NCBI GenBank assembly: GCA_018971025.1
Contig: JAGWVE010000007.1
Span: 1 to 56,202, forward strand
Length of the DNA: 56,202 bases
Direction of reading: 5' to 3'
Source: Bacteroidota bacterium
Lineage (GTDB): Bacteria > Bacteroidota > Bacteroidia > Chitinophagales > Chitinophagaceae
The translations under genes and the position numbers were made by a program. A model generated the notes under the pieces. That model was not told the DNA's origin. It worked only from the letters and a program-made list of their open reading frames with translations, and did not search any database. Position 1 is the first letter of the stretch. Each line of letters starts with the position of its first letter. Of the stretch, positions 1 to 10,590 are shown piece by piece.

Positions 1-3000
1 ACACAAAATGTTGCACAAAGTAGTATTAGTCAAACACTCACCAATAGTACAAATGCACCTATCACTGTTAAGTATGTAGTAACGCCAGTTTCTTCTGTTA
101 CTGGAAATTGTACCATTGCTCCTTTTTTAATCAATGCAACTGTAAATCCATCTCCAATTATTGCAGATGCAACGGCATCGGTTTGTAGTGGCAATGCATA
201 TACTTTTGTATCTACCAATAATGCAGATATTGTTCCAGCTAACACTACATACACCTGGACCATACTTACGGATAATAATGATTTAACAGGACAAACGAGT
301 GCATCTACAAGTCAAGCAAACTTTACGCAAACACTAGTGAATACCACCAATGTTGCTAAAAATATTGAATATACAGTAACACCTACTTATGCAAATTGCA
401 CTGGCGCATCATTTAAATTAACGCTTACTGTTAATCCAAAGCCAATTGTTCCAGATCAGTCAGCTACCATTTGTAGTGGTGAATCATTCACTATTTCTCC
501 TACTAACGACCCTCCTAATATATTGATTCCTGCAGGAACAAAATATACATGGCGCAATGATTTACGTGGCTTTTTAAACTATGCTGCATACCCATACATG
601 TTTTATGTACCACCAAATGATAAGGCTGGGCTAGATGGTTTTTTTGGAGGTTCACCAACCTATTCAGGTATTAAATCTATCGACCCGTCAGGTATAAATT
701 TATTAAACTGGAATGATGCCAATCAATTAAATGGATTAATAGGATCAAGCTTAGGCGATTTCTTTGCCTATAAATTAACGGGTTATTTTATTCCTTCTGA
801 AACAGGTACCTATACTTTTAGTGTAGAAGGTGATGATGCAGTAGATGTATTAATAGATGGAAATGCAGTTGCTGCTCATTATGGAGGACATGGAGCAGAT
901 CCTGTAGGAACGCATACTGGAACGATTTCTATGATTGCCGGACAGTCTTATGCAATACAAGTTCGTCATCAAGAAACGTGGGGCGGAGAAGCACTTAAAA
1001 TGTATTGGAAGCGTCCTTCTCAAAATGCTTGGCAACAAGATGAAACTGAATTGTATGCATCACTCCCAGTTAGTAATACAAGTATTACTGGAATGAGTGC
1101 ACAAGCCACACCTCAGTCTAGTATTAGTCAAACTTTAGTAAATACAACAAATGTTCCTGTTCAAGTTACTTATGTTGTTAAGCCAGTTGGTGTAAATACA
1201 GGTAATTGTACAGGTTCAACATTTAATGTAAATGTTACTGTTAATCCTAAGCCATCCATTGCCAATAAAACTGCAACAATTTGTAGTGGTGGTTCTATTG
1301 CCATTAATCCTGTTAATGCAATCGATATTGTTCCAGCAAATACAACATATACTTGGACCATATCGTCAGATAATAATAATATAACTGGACAAACAACTTC
1401 CTCTACTGCACAATCAAACTTTGCACAAACACTAGTTAATACAACAAATGCACCGCAAACGATTGTATATACAGTAACGCCAACATCAGGTGCTGCTGGA
1501 AATTGCGTTGGAGCAACATTTACAATAACTATTACCGTTAATCCAATTCCCGTAATACCAAATGCAATTGCAAATATTTGTAGTGGAAATGCATTTACGA
1601 TTACGCCTTCAGGAACCAGTGGAAGTACCATCGTACCTTCTGGAACTACTTATACTTGGACAGTTGCGGCAAACAGTAATGTTACCGGGCAGTCCAATCA
1701 GTTTATAGATCAAAATAGTATTAGTCAAACACTTACGAATACAACCAACGCTTCCGAAACAGTGATTTATACGGTTACGCCTCTTGCTAATGGTTGTGCA
1801 GGTAATAATTTTACGGTATCTGTGGTGGTTGCGCCTAAGCCAATCATTGCAAATATGACTGCAACTATTTGTAGCGATGATTTATTGCAAATAACACCAT
1901 CCAATGGAACTAATATTGTACCTTCTAATACCGAGTACACTTGGACAATTTTAACAAATAATAATTCACTTTCAGGACAGTCTGCTCAAAATGTTGCACA
2001 GACTTCTATTAGTCAACATTTAATTAATGCCACTTCTTCAATTCAAACAATAACATATACTGTTACGCCAACAGCTGGTTCATGTACGGGTGCAACATTT
2101 GTATTAACGGTTACTGTTTATCCAACACCAGCAATTGCTAATAAAGTAACTACTGTATGTAGTGATTATGCATTTGTTGTTGCACCAAGTGGCGGATCTG
2201 ATATCATTCCTGCTTCAACAAAATATACTTGGACTATTTTAAATAATAATAACAATTTAACTGGTCAGTCTTCAGTATCGGTATTACAAAATACAATTAG
2301 TCAAACATTACATAACACAACAGATATTGATCAAACAATTGTGTACACCGTTACACCAGTTTCTGGAGCAGCAGGTGCATGTATAGGTCTTCCATTTACA
2401 ACCACAGTAACCGTATCTCCAACACCTGTTATTCCTGCTTTGACAGACGTGATTTGTAGCGGTGGCACATTTACAGTAAACCCAACAAATGCAGGGACTA
2501 CGATTGTTCCAGCAGGCACTACTTATACCTGGACAATTAGAACCAATAACAATGCATTGACAGGACAGTCTGTAGTGTCATCGGCTCAAAATAATATTTC
2601 TCAAACCTTAGTTAATAGTAGCAATACGGATCAAAATATTGAATATACAGTTACACCAAAAACAGGAAGTTGTATTGGCGCACCATTTGTATTAACAATT
2701 ACAGTGCACCCAACACCGGTCATCCCCAATCAAAATACAACAGTATGTAGTGGCGGCTTCTTTACAGTAAGTCCACAAAATAATGGTGTTGTAATTGTGC
2801 CATCGGCAACAACCTATACATGGACTGTAGTTCAAAATGTAAATGTAACGGGCGCTGCAGATAATGCAACACCAGCAAATAATATTAGCCAACAACTTTA
2901 TAATACATCAGCCACTGATCAAACAGTCGTTTATACTGTTACACCAACAGCTGGAAATTGCGTAGGCGCTAGTTTTGAAATCAGTGTAATTGTTCATGCA

Positions 3001-6000
3001 AAAATCAGACCTGTTGATCAACTCGTTACGGTATGTAGTGGAGAAATGTTTAATTCAAATGCAGTAGGATCTGTGCCAGTAGGTACTCAATATAGTTGGT
3101 TGTTACCAACGGTTACTGGTGGCTTAACTGGTGGAGCAACTGGAACTGCTCAAAATAATGTTACAGGTACACTCATTAATCCAACCAACACAACACAATC
3201 GGCAACCTATACAGTAACGCCAGTATTAGTTGCGCCATTTAATTTGTGTGAAATATATGACTATACAACTACTGTTACAGTTCAACCTAAAGCAACAATC
3301 GCTAATATTTCAACCGAAATTTGTAGTTCAGAAACTTATACTGTTACACCAACTAATGGCGGATTAGATATTGTTCCAGTTGGAACAACCTATACATGGA
3401 CTATTCAAACCAACAATAATAATATTGTTGGTCAAAATAGTCAGTTCGCGCCGCAAAATTCATTTACGCAACAATTAAACAATCTAACAAACACTGATCA
3501 AACCATTGTTTATATTGTTACACCAAGATCTGGCATGTGCGCTGGTCCTAATTTTACAGTTACGATTACGGTGCATCCTAAGCCAAATATTTTGCCTCAA
3601 TTTTCAACTATTTGTAGTGGCACTGCATTTGTGATTAGTCCTATTAATAATGGAAACAATATTGTCCCTGCAGGAACCACCTATACTTGGAATATATTAA
3701 CTGATAACAATAATTTGACGGGACAATCTGCAGTAGCTATTTCAAGTAATACTATTAGTCAGGTGCTTACCAATACCACCAACCAATTACAAGCTATAAC
3801 GTATCAAGTACTACCAACGTCTGGTGCAGCTGGTGGTTGTGTGGGGAACAACTTTTTTGTAAATGTTAGCGTGACACCAAAGCCATTTGTTGTAGATCAG
3901 CAAACAGAAATTTGTAGTGGTGCTACCTTCTCTATTGTTCCATCAAATGGTAATGGAAATATTGTACCTGGCGGTACACTTTATAATTGGACAATTTTTA
4001 CAGATAATATAAATATTACAGGACAGGCCAATGAAACCAATGAACATCCTGTCATTTATCAAACACTTCAAAACACTTCAAACGTTGATCAAACAATCGT
4101 GTATGAAGTAAGGCCACGCACAGGTGCCTGTATTGGTAGTACATTTAAAGTAACAGTTGTAGTACATCCTACACCAACTATTCCAAATCAAGTATTAACT
4201 ATTTGTAGTGAAGCTGGATTTATTTTAACACCGAGCTCTATTGTTGGGGCTGTTGTGCCTTCTAACTCCACATATACTTGGACAATTGCTACAAATAACA
4301 ATTCGCTAACTGGACAACAAGCCCAAAATATTGGACAATCAGTTATATCGCAAACACTTACAAACACCACTAATATCCAACAAGCTATTGTTTATACAGT
4401 TGCTCCTTTAAGTGGCGTTGCGGGAGGTTGCGCGGGTTCTCCTTTTACCTTAACAGTGAAAGTAGATCCTAAGCCAAGTATTGCTAATGTAGTGGCAGAA
4501 GTTTGTAGTGGCGGAAGCTTTGTTGCTGTTCCTTCAAATGGAAATGGAAATATTATTCCTGCCGCAACAACTTATACTTATACGATACAAACAAATAATA
4601 ATTTAATTACAGGTCAGTCCAATGTGTCGGCACCTCAAAATAATATTAGTCAGGCATTGGTTAATACAACAAATATTGATCAGGTAATAGTGTATAATGT
4701 TACACCAACTTCTGGTAATTGTATAGGTGTTCCGTTTACTGTAACGGTAACTGTACATCCAAAACCTAGCATTCCAGCAGCGCTTCAAACAATATGTAGT
4801 GGTTCAACTTTTTTAATTGCTCCAATAAATAGCGGATCAACTATTGTACCTACTAATACTTCTTATACTTGGACCGTTGCAAATAATCCAGCAGTAGCAG
4901 GTGCAACCAATCAAGCAGTGCCTCAAAATAATATTAGTCAAACGTTAACGACTTCTGCATTCACACCACAAGATGTTTTTTATACAGTAACGCCAACTTC
5001 TGGAGCAGCTGGCGCTTGTGTTGGCAGTACATTTACAGTAACCATTACCGTAAATCCAATTCCAACGGTTAATAGTGTAAGTAGTCAAGTTATTTGTAAT
5101 GGATCAACCACAACGGGTGTAACATTTACAGGCAATGTAGCAGGAACGGTTTACAATTGGACGAATTCAAATACGGCTATTGGACTTGGTGCAAGTGGTG
5201 CCAATACTGTTGCTTCATTTGTTACAACCAATACTACCAATGCAACGATTTCAGGAACGATTACTGCTACACCTGTGTATACCAATGCAGGCTTAGGTTG
5301 TACAGGTACAGCAACGTCATTTACAATTGCCGTTAATCCTATTCCTACAGTTAATGCAGTAGCAAATCAAACAATATGTGTAGGCGGAACCACAACAGTT
5401 GTTACACCTACAGGAAATGTAGCAGGAACGGTTTACAATTGGACCAATTCAAATACAGCTATTGGACTTGCAGCATCTGGTACTGGAAACATTCCATCTT
5501 TTGTAACAACAAATGCCGGCAACACACCTATTAGTGGCACAATTACCATTACGCCAACGTATACAAATGGTGGAAGATCATGTACAGGTGCGCCAATTAC
5601 ATTTAGCGTAACCGTAAATCCAATTCCAACAGTTAATAGTGTAAGTAGTCAGATTATATGTAATGGCTCTACCACAACGGGTGTAACATTTACAGGAAAT
5701 GTAGCAGGAACGGTTTACAATTGGACCAATTCAAATATAGCTATTGGACTTGGCGCAAGTGGCACCAATACTATTGCCTCATTTGTTACAACCAATACAA
5801 CCAATGCAACAATTTCAGGAACGATTACTGCAACACCTGTGTATACCAATGCAGGCCTAGGTTGTACAGGTGCAGCAACATCCTTTACAATTGCTGTTAA
5901 TCCTATTCCTACAGTTAATGCAGTAGCAAATCAAGAACTTTGTACTGGAGCTCCTACAGCACTGGTTAGTTTTAGTGGGTTTGTTCCTGGCACAATCTTT

Positions 6001-9000
6001 AATTGGACCAATTCAAATACAAGCATTGGACTTACTGCAACAGGTACAGGAAATATTCCATCCTTCACAACCATCAATACTGGCACCTTACCTCAAGTTG
6101 CTACAATAATTATAACACCTAAATACACTAATCTTGGTTTAACTTGTACAGGAGCAACTAAACAATTTACGTATACGGTCAATGCAGTTCCTGTAATAGC
6201 AAATATGCAAGAAACCATTTGTAGTGAAACAAGATTTACTACGATTCCTCAAGATGGTGGCACAACAGCAAATATTGTTCCACCTAATACTAAATACACT
6301 TGGACAGTTGCTCCAAACACGAATGTTACGGGTCAACAAAATCAATTGGTTCCGCAATCTAATATTTCACAAGTACTAACCAACTTAACAAATGTTGTTC
6401 AAACAGTTGTGTATACGGTAACGCCAATTTCTGGATCAAATGGAGCATGTTTTGGAAATACATTTACAATTACCGTAACTGTAAATCCAAAAGTTACCGT
6501 GCCGAATCAATTGGTGTCTATATGTAGTGAAGGGTCATTTAGTTTAACGCCTGCTACATTTACAGGAGTTACAATTATACCTGCAGGTTCTACATTTAGT
6601 TGGCCTTTACCATCGCTTTCAGGAACTATAACTGGTGCAGCAGCGGGTGCTACTCAAAACTTTATTTTTGGAACACTGACCAATCCAACCAACACAGAGC
6701 AAACAGCAACTTATACAATTACTCCTTTATCTGGTAATTGTACGGGTAATGTATTTACAATTAGTGTTGAAGTAAAACCAAAGCCTCATTTAAGTTCAGC
6801 TATTATAGCGCCAACGATTTGTACCAATTCAGTATTTAATTATACGGCGCAAAGTACAGTTGTGAATACTTCATTTAGTTGGAGTAGGCCTGCTGTTGTA
6901 GGTATTCTTAATCCTGCCAATAGTAGTAACGGTAATATTATAAAAGAAATATTAATTAATACAACAGCTGCGCCAATTATTGTTCCGTACACTTTTACTT
7001 TAACGGCAAGGGGTTGTGTTGTTACAGAAACAATTACGGTTACAATATTGCCAACCGTACAAGCGCAATTTGCTTCTAATAATTCTGCCATTAATTGCGC
7101 TCCATTTGTGTATAATACCTACAGCACGCCTTCCGATTTTGCATCCGTAAGATGGTACTACACAGACAATAATAATAATATCATTGGCAATAATTCTGGC
7201 TACAATAGCAGCTTTACATTTATTCAGCCGGGTAATTATAAGGCTTCTATGATTGCGTATCATCCTAATGGTTGTCCAGATACTTTGCAAAAACCGGTGG
7301 TTGTTACAACTTCTGCTATCGTTGATTTTTCACCAATCGATTCGGTGTACTGTGGCCCTAGCAAGTCTGTTACATTTACGAACAATACCACATATGCTGG
7401 TCAAGGATCGGTAAGTTATAAGTGGTTGGTTGATGGTGTAGTTGTTTCTTCGAGTCCTACTTCGTTTACTTATAATTTTGTAACGCTACCAAGTCAAATT
7501 GGTGTAAAGCGATTTACAGTAAGTTTAGAAGCCACTACAACAGTTTCGGGTTGTGTAAGCGTATTGTCTAAAAATATTTATATTTTACCAACGCCTAAAG
7601 CTAGTTTTACAGCGACCCCTCCAAATGGATGTATTCCATTAACTGTCAGCTTTGTAAATACGAGTTTATATGCCGATAGCTATAAATGGTATGTAAATGA
7701 TAGTTTATTTAGTACCAGTCAATTACCTTCTCCATTTATTGCTTTAAAATCAAATCAGATTTATACATTCAAATTGGTTGCAAGTGCAAATTCTGGTTGC
7801 GTTTCAGACTCATCTTTGCAGGTTGTTACAACACTTCCTAATCCAGTGGTAAATTTCGACACCATAGGTATTTCGCAAATTTGTAAATCAGCTGCAGTTA
7901 CAATTCTTAACAAATCATATATTGGAGCAATTAATAACACAACTGGTTTAACATATCAGTGGAAAATAAATGGACAGCTTCAATCCAGTATGCTTGCAAA
8001 TCCAAATTTCTGGTTATCAAATTCCAATCCACTATTAGATTCAGTATATCTGATTCAATTAATTGTAACAAATACAACTGGATGTAAAGATTCTGTTCAA
8101 AAGCCTATTGTTGTTCATCCTGCACCAAAACCAATATTCTCAATTGTTGGCGGTACCACTGTATGTGCTAGAAAAAATTTAGTAATAGGCGTAACAAATT
8201 CTACGGTAGCTAAAAGTGTACCTATTTACAATTGGTCTATCCGAAATACAGGCCTCACAAGTACTTTAGCCACAATTACTTCTGCTTCTGCTGCTCAACC
8301 AAATTTTGGTATCCCAGATAACACATCACTTGTAGATTCTGTGTATGAGATAAAGCTCACTGCTACGAGTATAGACGGCTGTGTGTCTGATACAACGATT
8401 GCAATCAGCATACACCCTAGGCCTAATAGTACCGTTGTATTAAATAATGTAGCTAGTTGTGGTGCAGCTACATTTATAGCAACGGCATCTAATGCAGTTA
8501 GCATCAAAAATAATATTTGGTCTTGGACTGCTAATTCACCTAATGCGCCAACGCCTGTAATTACATATAATAATAACACAGCACAGTTTGTGATTTCACA
8601 AAATAATACTTTGCAATCAATCACTTATAGAATAAAAGTACTAGACACTACTGCTTATGGTTGTTTAGATACAATAAGTACTCAATTTATACTGTATCCT
8701 AAGCCACAAGCTAGATTTGCGTATACTAAATTGGATAGTTGTTCTATTTGGAAAATAAATATTTCGAATACTAGCGTTTTAGGGGATAATGATTTATTAA
8801 ATACGGGAACATATGAATGGGTTATTAATAGAAGAGGAGCTCTACAACAAGCTTCTGCAGGTGTTTTATTTGCAAGATATGTAACAACCTCTCCAATATT
8901 TAATTTTACCAATACCGGAACATCCGATAGTTTGTATGATGTAAAACTAATTATTGGTAATAAATACGGATGTTTAGATTCTAGTCAACAAACATTTACT

Positions 9001-10590
9001 GTACATGCTAAACCTCGAGCAAAAATTTTAGCTGGTATTACAGTTGCTGATGCGCCATTTAATATTACAAAGCAAAATAATTTACTTGCTGTTGATTATC
9101 CGAGTATTAACGGTACCTATACCTGGCGTGTATTGCATCCTATTTCTAAGGGCGTTCTGGCTTCTACTTTTGATTTTTATAGCAACCCTTATACGATAGC
9201 TAATAGCGATGATAGTGTAATTGTACAACTTATTGTGAGTAGCTTATATGGTTGTGCTGCAGATACTGCTTCTGTTTTATTTAAAACACTTCCGTCTATT
9301 GTTGCTGATTTTACACGAAGTGATAGTGTTGATTGTTCGGGTAATACTGCAATTGTATTTACAGATATTTCTATATCTAAATCGGCAGCAATTGTAGAAC
9401 GCTACTGGGATTTTGGTGATGGCGTTAAGGCAACAGGTGCTCAAGTTTCGCATACTTATAAACTACCTGGTATTTATTGGGTGTCATTATATGTAAAAGA
9501 CGCGAACGGTATTGTATCCAACAAAACATATAGACGCGTAGTGGTTATTGGACAAGCTGTAGTGGATTTCGTTGCAACCAATGCTTGTGAAGGTGCTGCT
9601 ACATTCTTTATCAACAATAGTCAATTGGGTTATGGCAATAAAGCTTTCTCTAAAGTGTTCTGGGATTTTGGAGATGGCACAAGTTCTAATCTAGAAAATC
9701 CAAGCCACGTTTATACAATAGCGGGTACATATAATGTTACCCTAACATTAAAAGGAGATAGTAGTTGTATTTTATCTAGTAAAACAAAGCCAGTTATTAT
9801 TTTTGGCAAACCTGCTGCTGATTTTAATTATACAGACAATTGTATCAATTTGCCTATTCAGTTTACGAACAAAACAGTTCCTGGAAATGGTGAAAGTACG
9901 TACACTGTTATTGGATGGAATTTTGGAGATGGAATAACAAGTACGTTAGTGAATCCACAGCATACCTATACTACAGCTGGTATTTACAATGTTAGATTGA
10001 TTGTTTCTAGCACCATTTGTGCACAATCTCGTGATACGATAACCAAACAAATAAAAGTTACAATACCTCGGGCATCGATGGTGTATCCGCTTGTGAAAGC
10101 CACAAGAAATAGAGCATTGACCCTGGTGGCACAGCCTGGGGGCCTTTCATATGTTTGGTCGCCGAGTGTTGGATTGCTGGGGCCTAATCAACAAAGTCCA
10201 ACTGCAAAGTATACGCTATTAGATCCTAATAAAATTAATTATACCATTACCATTAAAGATTCTAGTGGTTGCGTAATCAAAGACGCACAAGAAGTATGGG
10301 TGTTTGATAAATCTGAAGTGTATGTCCCAACGGCATTTAGTCCAAATGGCGATGGAGCCAATGATGTGTTGTTGCCATTCTATATTAATATTGCTAAGCT
10401 TAATTACTTTAGAATTTACGATCGTTGGGGTAAGCTCGTTTTTGAAACGAATAACCTAACTGAAAGTTGGAACGGACTTGTTAATGGCAAGCAAGCACCG
10501 CTTGAATCCTATGCTTGGACTGTTGCTTGCGTTGATGCAGATGGTAAATTATTGCTTCGCAAAGGGATGGTAACCATGATTAGAGACTAA
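1..10590 (+). CDS. Giant modular T9SS type B cargo protein (5' end outside window)
   Basis: The reading frame is open from base 1 to a TAA at 10588-10590, so the gene begins upstream; 3,529 residues are visible. The first two thirds is a tandem array of roughly 90-residue PKD-like (Ig-fold) modules. Each starts near an [IV]CSG-type motif, has a central TYTW strand, a SQTLxNTT stretch and a YTVTP strand, and ends with a second Cys and VNPxP. A PA14-like domain interrupts one early module. Divergent modules follow, then three PKD domains with WDFGDG or WNFGDG motifs (about 9300-10060). The C-terminus (about 10318-10587, FSPNGDGAND then YDRWG) is the gliding-motility-associated type B sorting domain, which family knowledge links to export by T9SS. 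Probably a surface adhesin or matrix protein; the ligand is unknown. It ends exactly where the convergent KAS III gene ends. Confidence 0.93.
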   Translation, partial: TQNVAQSSISQTLTNSTNAPITVKYVVTPVSSVTGNCTIAPFLINATVNPSPIIADATASVCSGNAYTFVSTNNADIVPANTTYTWTILTDNNDLTGQTSASTSQANFTQTLVNTTNVAKNIEYTVTPTYANCTGASFKLTLTVNPKPIVPDQSATICSGESFTISPTNDPPNILIPAGTKYTWRNDLRGFLNYAAYPYMFYVPPNDKAGLDGFFGGSPTYSGIKSIDPSGINLLNWNDANQLNGLIGSSLGDFFAYKLTGYFIPSETGTYTFSVEGDDAVDVLIDGNAVAAHYGGHGADPVGTHTGTISMIAGQSYAIQVRHQETWGGEALKMYWKRPSQNAWQQDETELYASLPVSNTSITGMSAQATPQSSISQTLVNTTNVPVQVTYVVKPVGVNTGNCTGSTFNVNVTVNPKPSIANKTATICSGGSIAINPVNAIDIVPANTTYTWTISSDNNNITGQTTSSTAQSNFAQTLVNTTNAPQTIVYTVTPTSGAAGNCVGATFTITITVNPIPVIPNAIANICSGNAFTITPSGTSGSTIVPSGTTYTWTVAANSNVTGQSNQFIDQNSISQTLTNTTNASETVIYTVTPLANGCAGNNFTVSVVVAPKPIIANMTATICSDDLLQITPSNGTNIVPSNTEYTWTILTNNNSLSGQSAQNVAQTSISQHLINATSSIQTITYTVTPTAGSCTGATFVLTVTVYPTPAIANKVTTVCSDYAFVVAPSGGSDIIPASTKYTWTILNNNNNLTGQSSVSVLQNTISQTLHNTTDIDQTIVYTVTPVSGAAGACIGLPFTTTVTVSPTPVIPALTDVICSGGTFTVNPTNAGTTIVPAGTTYTWTIRTNNNALTGQSVVSSAQNNISQTLVNSSNTDQNIEYTVTPKTGSCIGAPFVLTITVHPTPVIPNQNTTVCSGGFFTVSPQNNGVVIVPSATTYTWTVVQNVNVTGAADNATPANNISQQLYNTSATDQTVVYTVTPTAGNCVGASFEISVIVHAKIRPVDQLVTVCSGEMFNSNAVGSVPVGTQYSWLLPTVTGGLTGGATGTAQNNVTGTLINPTNTTQSATYTVTPVLVAPFNLCEIYDYTTTVTVQPKATIANISTEICSSETYTVTPTNGGLDIVPVGTTYTWTIQTNNNNIVGQNSQFAPQNSFTQQLNNLTNTDQTIVYIVTPRSGMCAGPNFTVTITVHPKPNILPQFSTICSGTAFVISPINNGNNIVPAGTTYTWNILTDNNNLTGQSAVAISSNTISQVLTNTTNQLQAITYQVLPTSGAAGGCVGNNFFVNVSVTPKPFVVDQQTEICSGATFSIVPSNGNGNIVPGGTLYNWTIFTDNINITGQANETNEHPVIYQTLQNTSNVDQTIVYEVRPRTGACIGSTFKVTVVVHPTPTIPNQVLTICSEAGFILTPSSIVGAVVPSNSTYTWTIATNNNSLTGQQAQNIGQSVISQTLTNTTNIQQAIVYTVAPLSGVAGGCAGSPFTLTVKVDPKPSIANVVAEVCSGGSFVAVPSNGNGNIIPAATTYTYTIQTNNNLITGQSNVSAPQNNISQALVNTTNIDQVIVYNVTPTSGNCIGVPFTVTVTVHPKPSIPAALQTICSGSTFLIAPINSGSTIVPTNTSYTWTVANNPAVAGATNQAVPQNNISQTLTTSAFTPQDVFYTVTPTSGAAGACVGSTFTVTITVNPIPTVNSVSSQVICNGSTTTGVTFTGNVAGTVYNWTNSNTAIGLGASGANTVASFVTTNTTNATISGTITATPVYTNAGLGCTGTATSFTIAVNPIPTVNAVANQTICVGGTTTVVTPTGNVAGTVYNWTNSNTAIGLAASGTGNIPSFVTTNAGNTPISGTITITPTYTNGGRSCTGAPITFSVTVNPIPTVNSVSSQIICNGSTTTGVTFTGNVAGTVYNWTNSNIAIGLGASGTNTIASFVTTNTTNATISGTITATPVYTNAGLGCTGAATSFTIAVNPIPTVNAVANQELCTGAPTALVSFSGFVPGTIFNWTNSNTSIGLTATGTGNIPSFTTINTGTLPQVATIIITPKYTNLGLTCTGATKQFTYTVNAVPVIANMQETICSETRFTTIPQDGGTTANIVPPNTKYTWTVAPNTNVTGQQNQLVPQSNISQVLTNLTNVVQTVVYTVTPISGSNGACFGNTFTITVTVNPKVTVPNQLVSICSEGSFSLTPATFTGVTIIPAGSTFSWPLPSLSGTITGAAAGATQNFIFGTLTNPTNTEQTATYTITPLSGNCTGNVFTISVEVKPKPHLSSAIIAPTICTNSVFNYTAQSTVVNTSFSWSRPAVVGILNPANSSNGNIIKEILINTTAAPIIVPYTFTLTARGCVVTETITVTILPTVQAQFASNNSAINCAPFVYNTYSTPSDFASVRWYYTDNNNNIIGNNSGYNSSFTFIQPGNYKASMIAYHPNGCPDTLQKPVVVTTSAIVDFSPIDSVYCGPSKSVTFTNNTTYAGQGSVSYKWLVDGVVVSSSPTSFTYNFVTLPSQIGVKRFTVSLEATTTVSGCVSVLSKNIYILPTPKASFTATPPNGCIPLTVSFVNTSLYADSYKWYVNDSLFSTSQLPSPFIALKSNQIYTFKLVASANSGCVSDSSLQVVTTLPNPVVNFDTIGISQICKSAAVTILNKSYIGAINNTTGLTYQWKINGQLQSSMLANPNFWLSNSNPLLDSVYLIQLIVTNTTGCKDSVQKPIVVHPAPKPIFSIVGGTTVCARKNLVIGVTNSTVAKSVPIYNWSIRNTGLTSTLATITSASAAQPNFGIPDNTSLVDSVYEIKLTATSIDGCVSDTTIAISIHPRPNSTVVLNNVASCGAATFIATASNAVSIKNNIWSWTANSPNAPTPVITYNNNTAQFVISQNNTLQSITYRIKVLDTTAYGCLDTISTQFILYPKPQARFAYTKLDSCSIWKINISNTSVLGDNDLLNTGTYEWVINRRGALQQASAGVLFARYVTTSPIFNFTNTGTSDSLYDVKLIIGNKYGCLDSSQQTFTVHAKPRAKILAGITVADAPFNITKQNNLLAVDYPSINGTYTWRVLHPISKGVLASTFDFYSNPYTIANSDDSVIVQLIVSSLYGCAADTASVLFKTLPSIVADFTRSDSVDCSGNTAIVFTDISISKSAAIVERYWDFGDGVKATGAQVSHTYKLPGIYWVSLYVKDANGIVSNKTYRRVVVIGQAVVDFVATNACEGAATFFINNSQLGYGNKAFSKVFWDFGDGTSSNLENPSHVYTIAGTYNVTLTLKGDSSCILSSKTKPVIIFGKPAADFNYTDNCINLPIQFTNKTVPGNGESTYTVIGWNFGDGITSTLVNPQHTYTTAGIYNVRLIVSSTICAQSRDTITKQIKVTIPRASMVYPLVKATRNRALTLVAQPGGLSYVWSPSVGLLGPNQQSPTAKYTLLDPNKINYTITIKDSSGCVIKDAQEVWVFDKSEVYVPTAFSPNGDGANDVLLPFYINIAKLNYFRIYDRWGKLVFETNNLTESWNGLVNGKQAPLESYAWTVACVDADGKLLLRKGMVTMIRD
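553..1065 (+). other. PA14-like domain inserted within a PKD-like module
   Basis: After the KYTW strand of one module the sequence leaves the repeat pattern for about 171 residues, then returns at SITGMSAQ and SQTLVNTT. The insert reads as a PA14/GLEYA-type beta domain: YKLTGYFIPSETGTYTF, then GDDAVDVLIDG, then SYAIQVRHQE and KMYWKRPS. PA14 domains are commonly carbohydrate-binding or found in glycosidases and adhesins; the ligand here is not known. The assignment is from motif pattern only. Confidence 0.75.
5062..5625 (+). repeat. 564-bp two-module repeat, copy 1
   Basis: This stretch encodes two subtype-B modules (188 codons) and is followed immediately by a related 564-bp copy. The first module of each copy is nearly identical at the protein level, with about five differences in some 93 residues; most DNA differences are silent. 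This points to duplication or gene conversion more recent than the rest of the array. Confidence 0.85.
5626..6189 (+). repeat. 564-bp two-module repeat, copy 2
   Basis: This is the second copy of the 564-bp unit. Its first module closely matches that of copy 1 (NGSTTTGVTFTGNVAGTVYN in both). Its second module (ELCTGAPTALVSFSG) has diverged well away from its counterpart, so the recent similarity is concentrated in the first half. Confidence 0.85.

Larger units (their letters stand above)
1..6800 (+). repeat. Tandem array of PKD-like modules with paired cysteines
   Basis: About 22 modules can be counted by their [IV]C(S/N/T/V) start motifs. Nearly all have one Cys at the start and one about 75 residues later in a C[TVIA]G motif, consistent with one disulfide per module (inference). 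Most are of one subtype (NNNxLTGQS, ISQTLxNTT, QTIVYTVTP). A block of four at about 5062-6189 is a second subtype (YNWTNSN.AIGL). Boundaries are approximate. Confidence 0.8.

Noticed and set aside
553..1065. Possible insertion of a foreign gene fragment in the giant gene
   Set aside because: The segment stays in frame with matching codon use and forms a recognisable PA14-like domain, so it is a domain of the protein.
1170..1631. Long minus-strand open frames inside the giant gene
   Set aside because: They arise from biased codon use in the repeats (antisense of Thr/Val/Asn-rich coding), have no start context and repeat at the same module phase.
1..6800. Repeats as a CRISPR array
   Set aside because: The repeats are about 270 bases, degenerate and wholly within a coding frame, with no short identical direct repeats and spacers.
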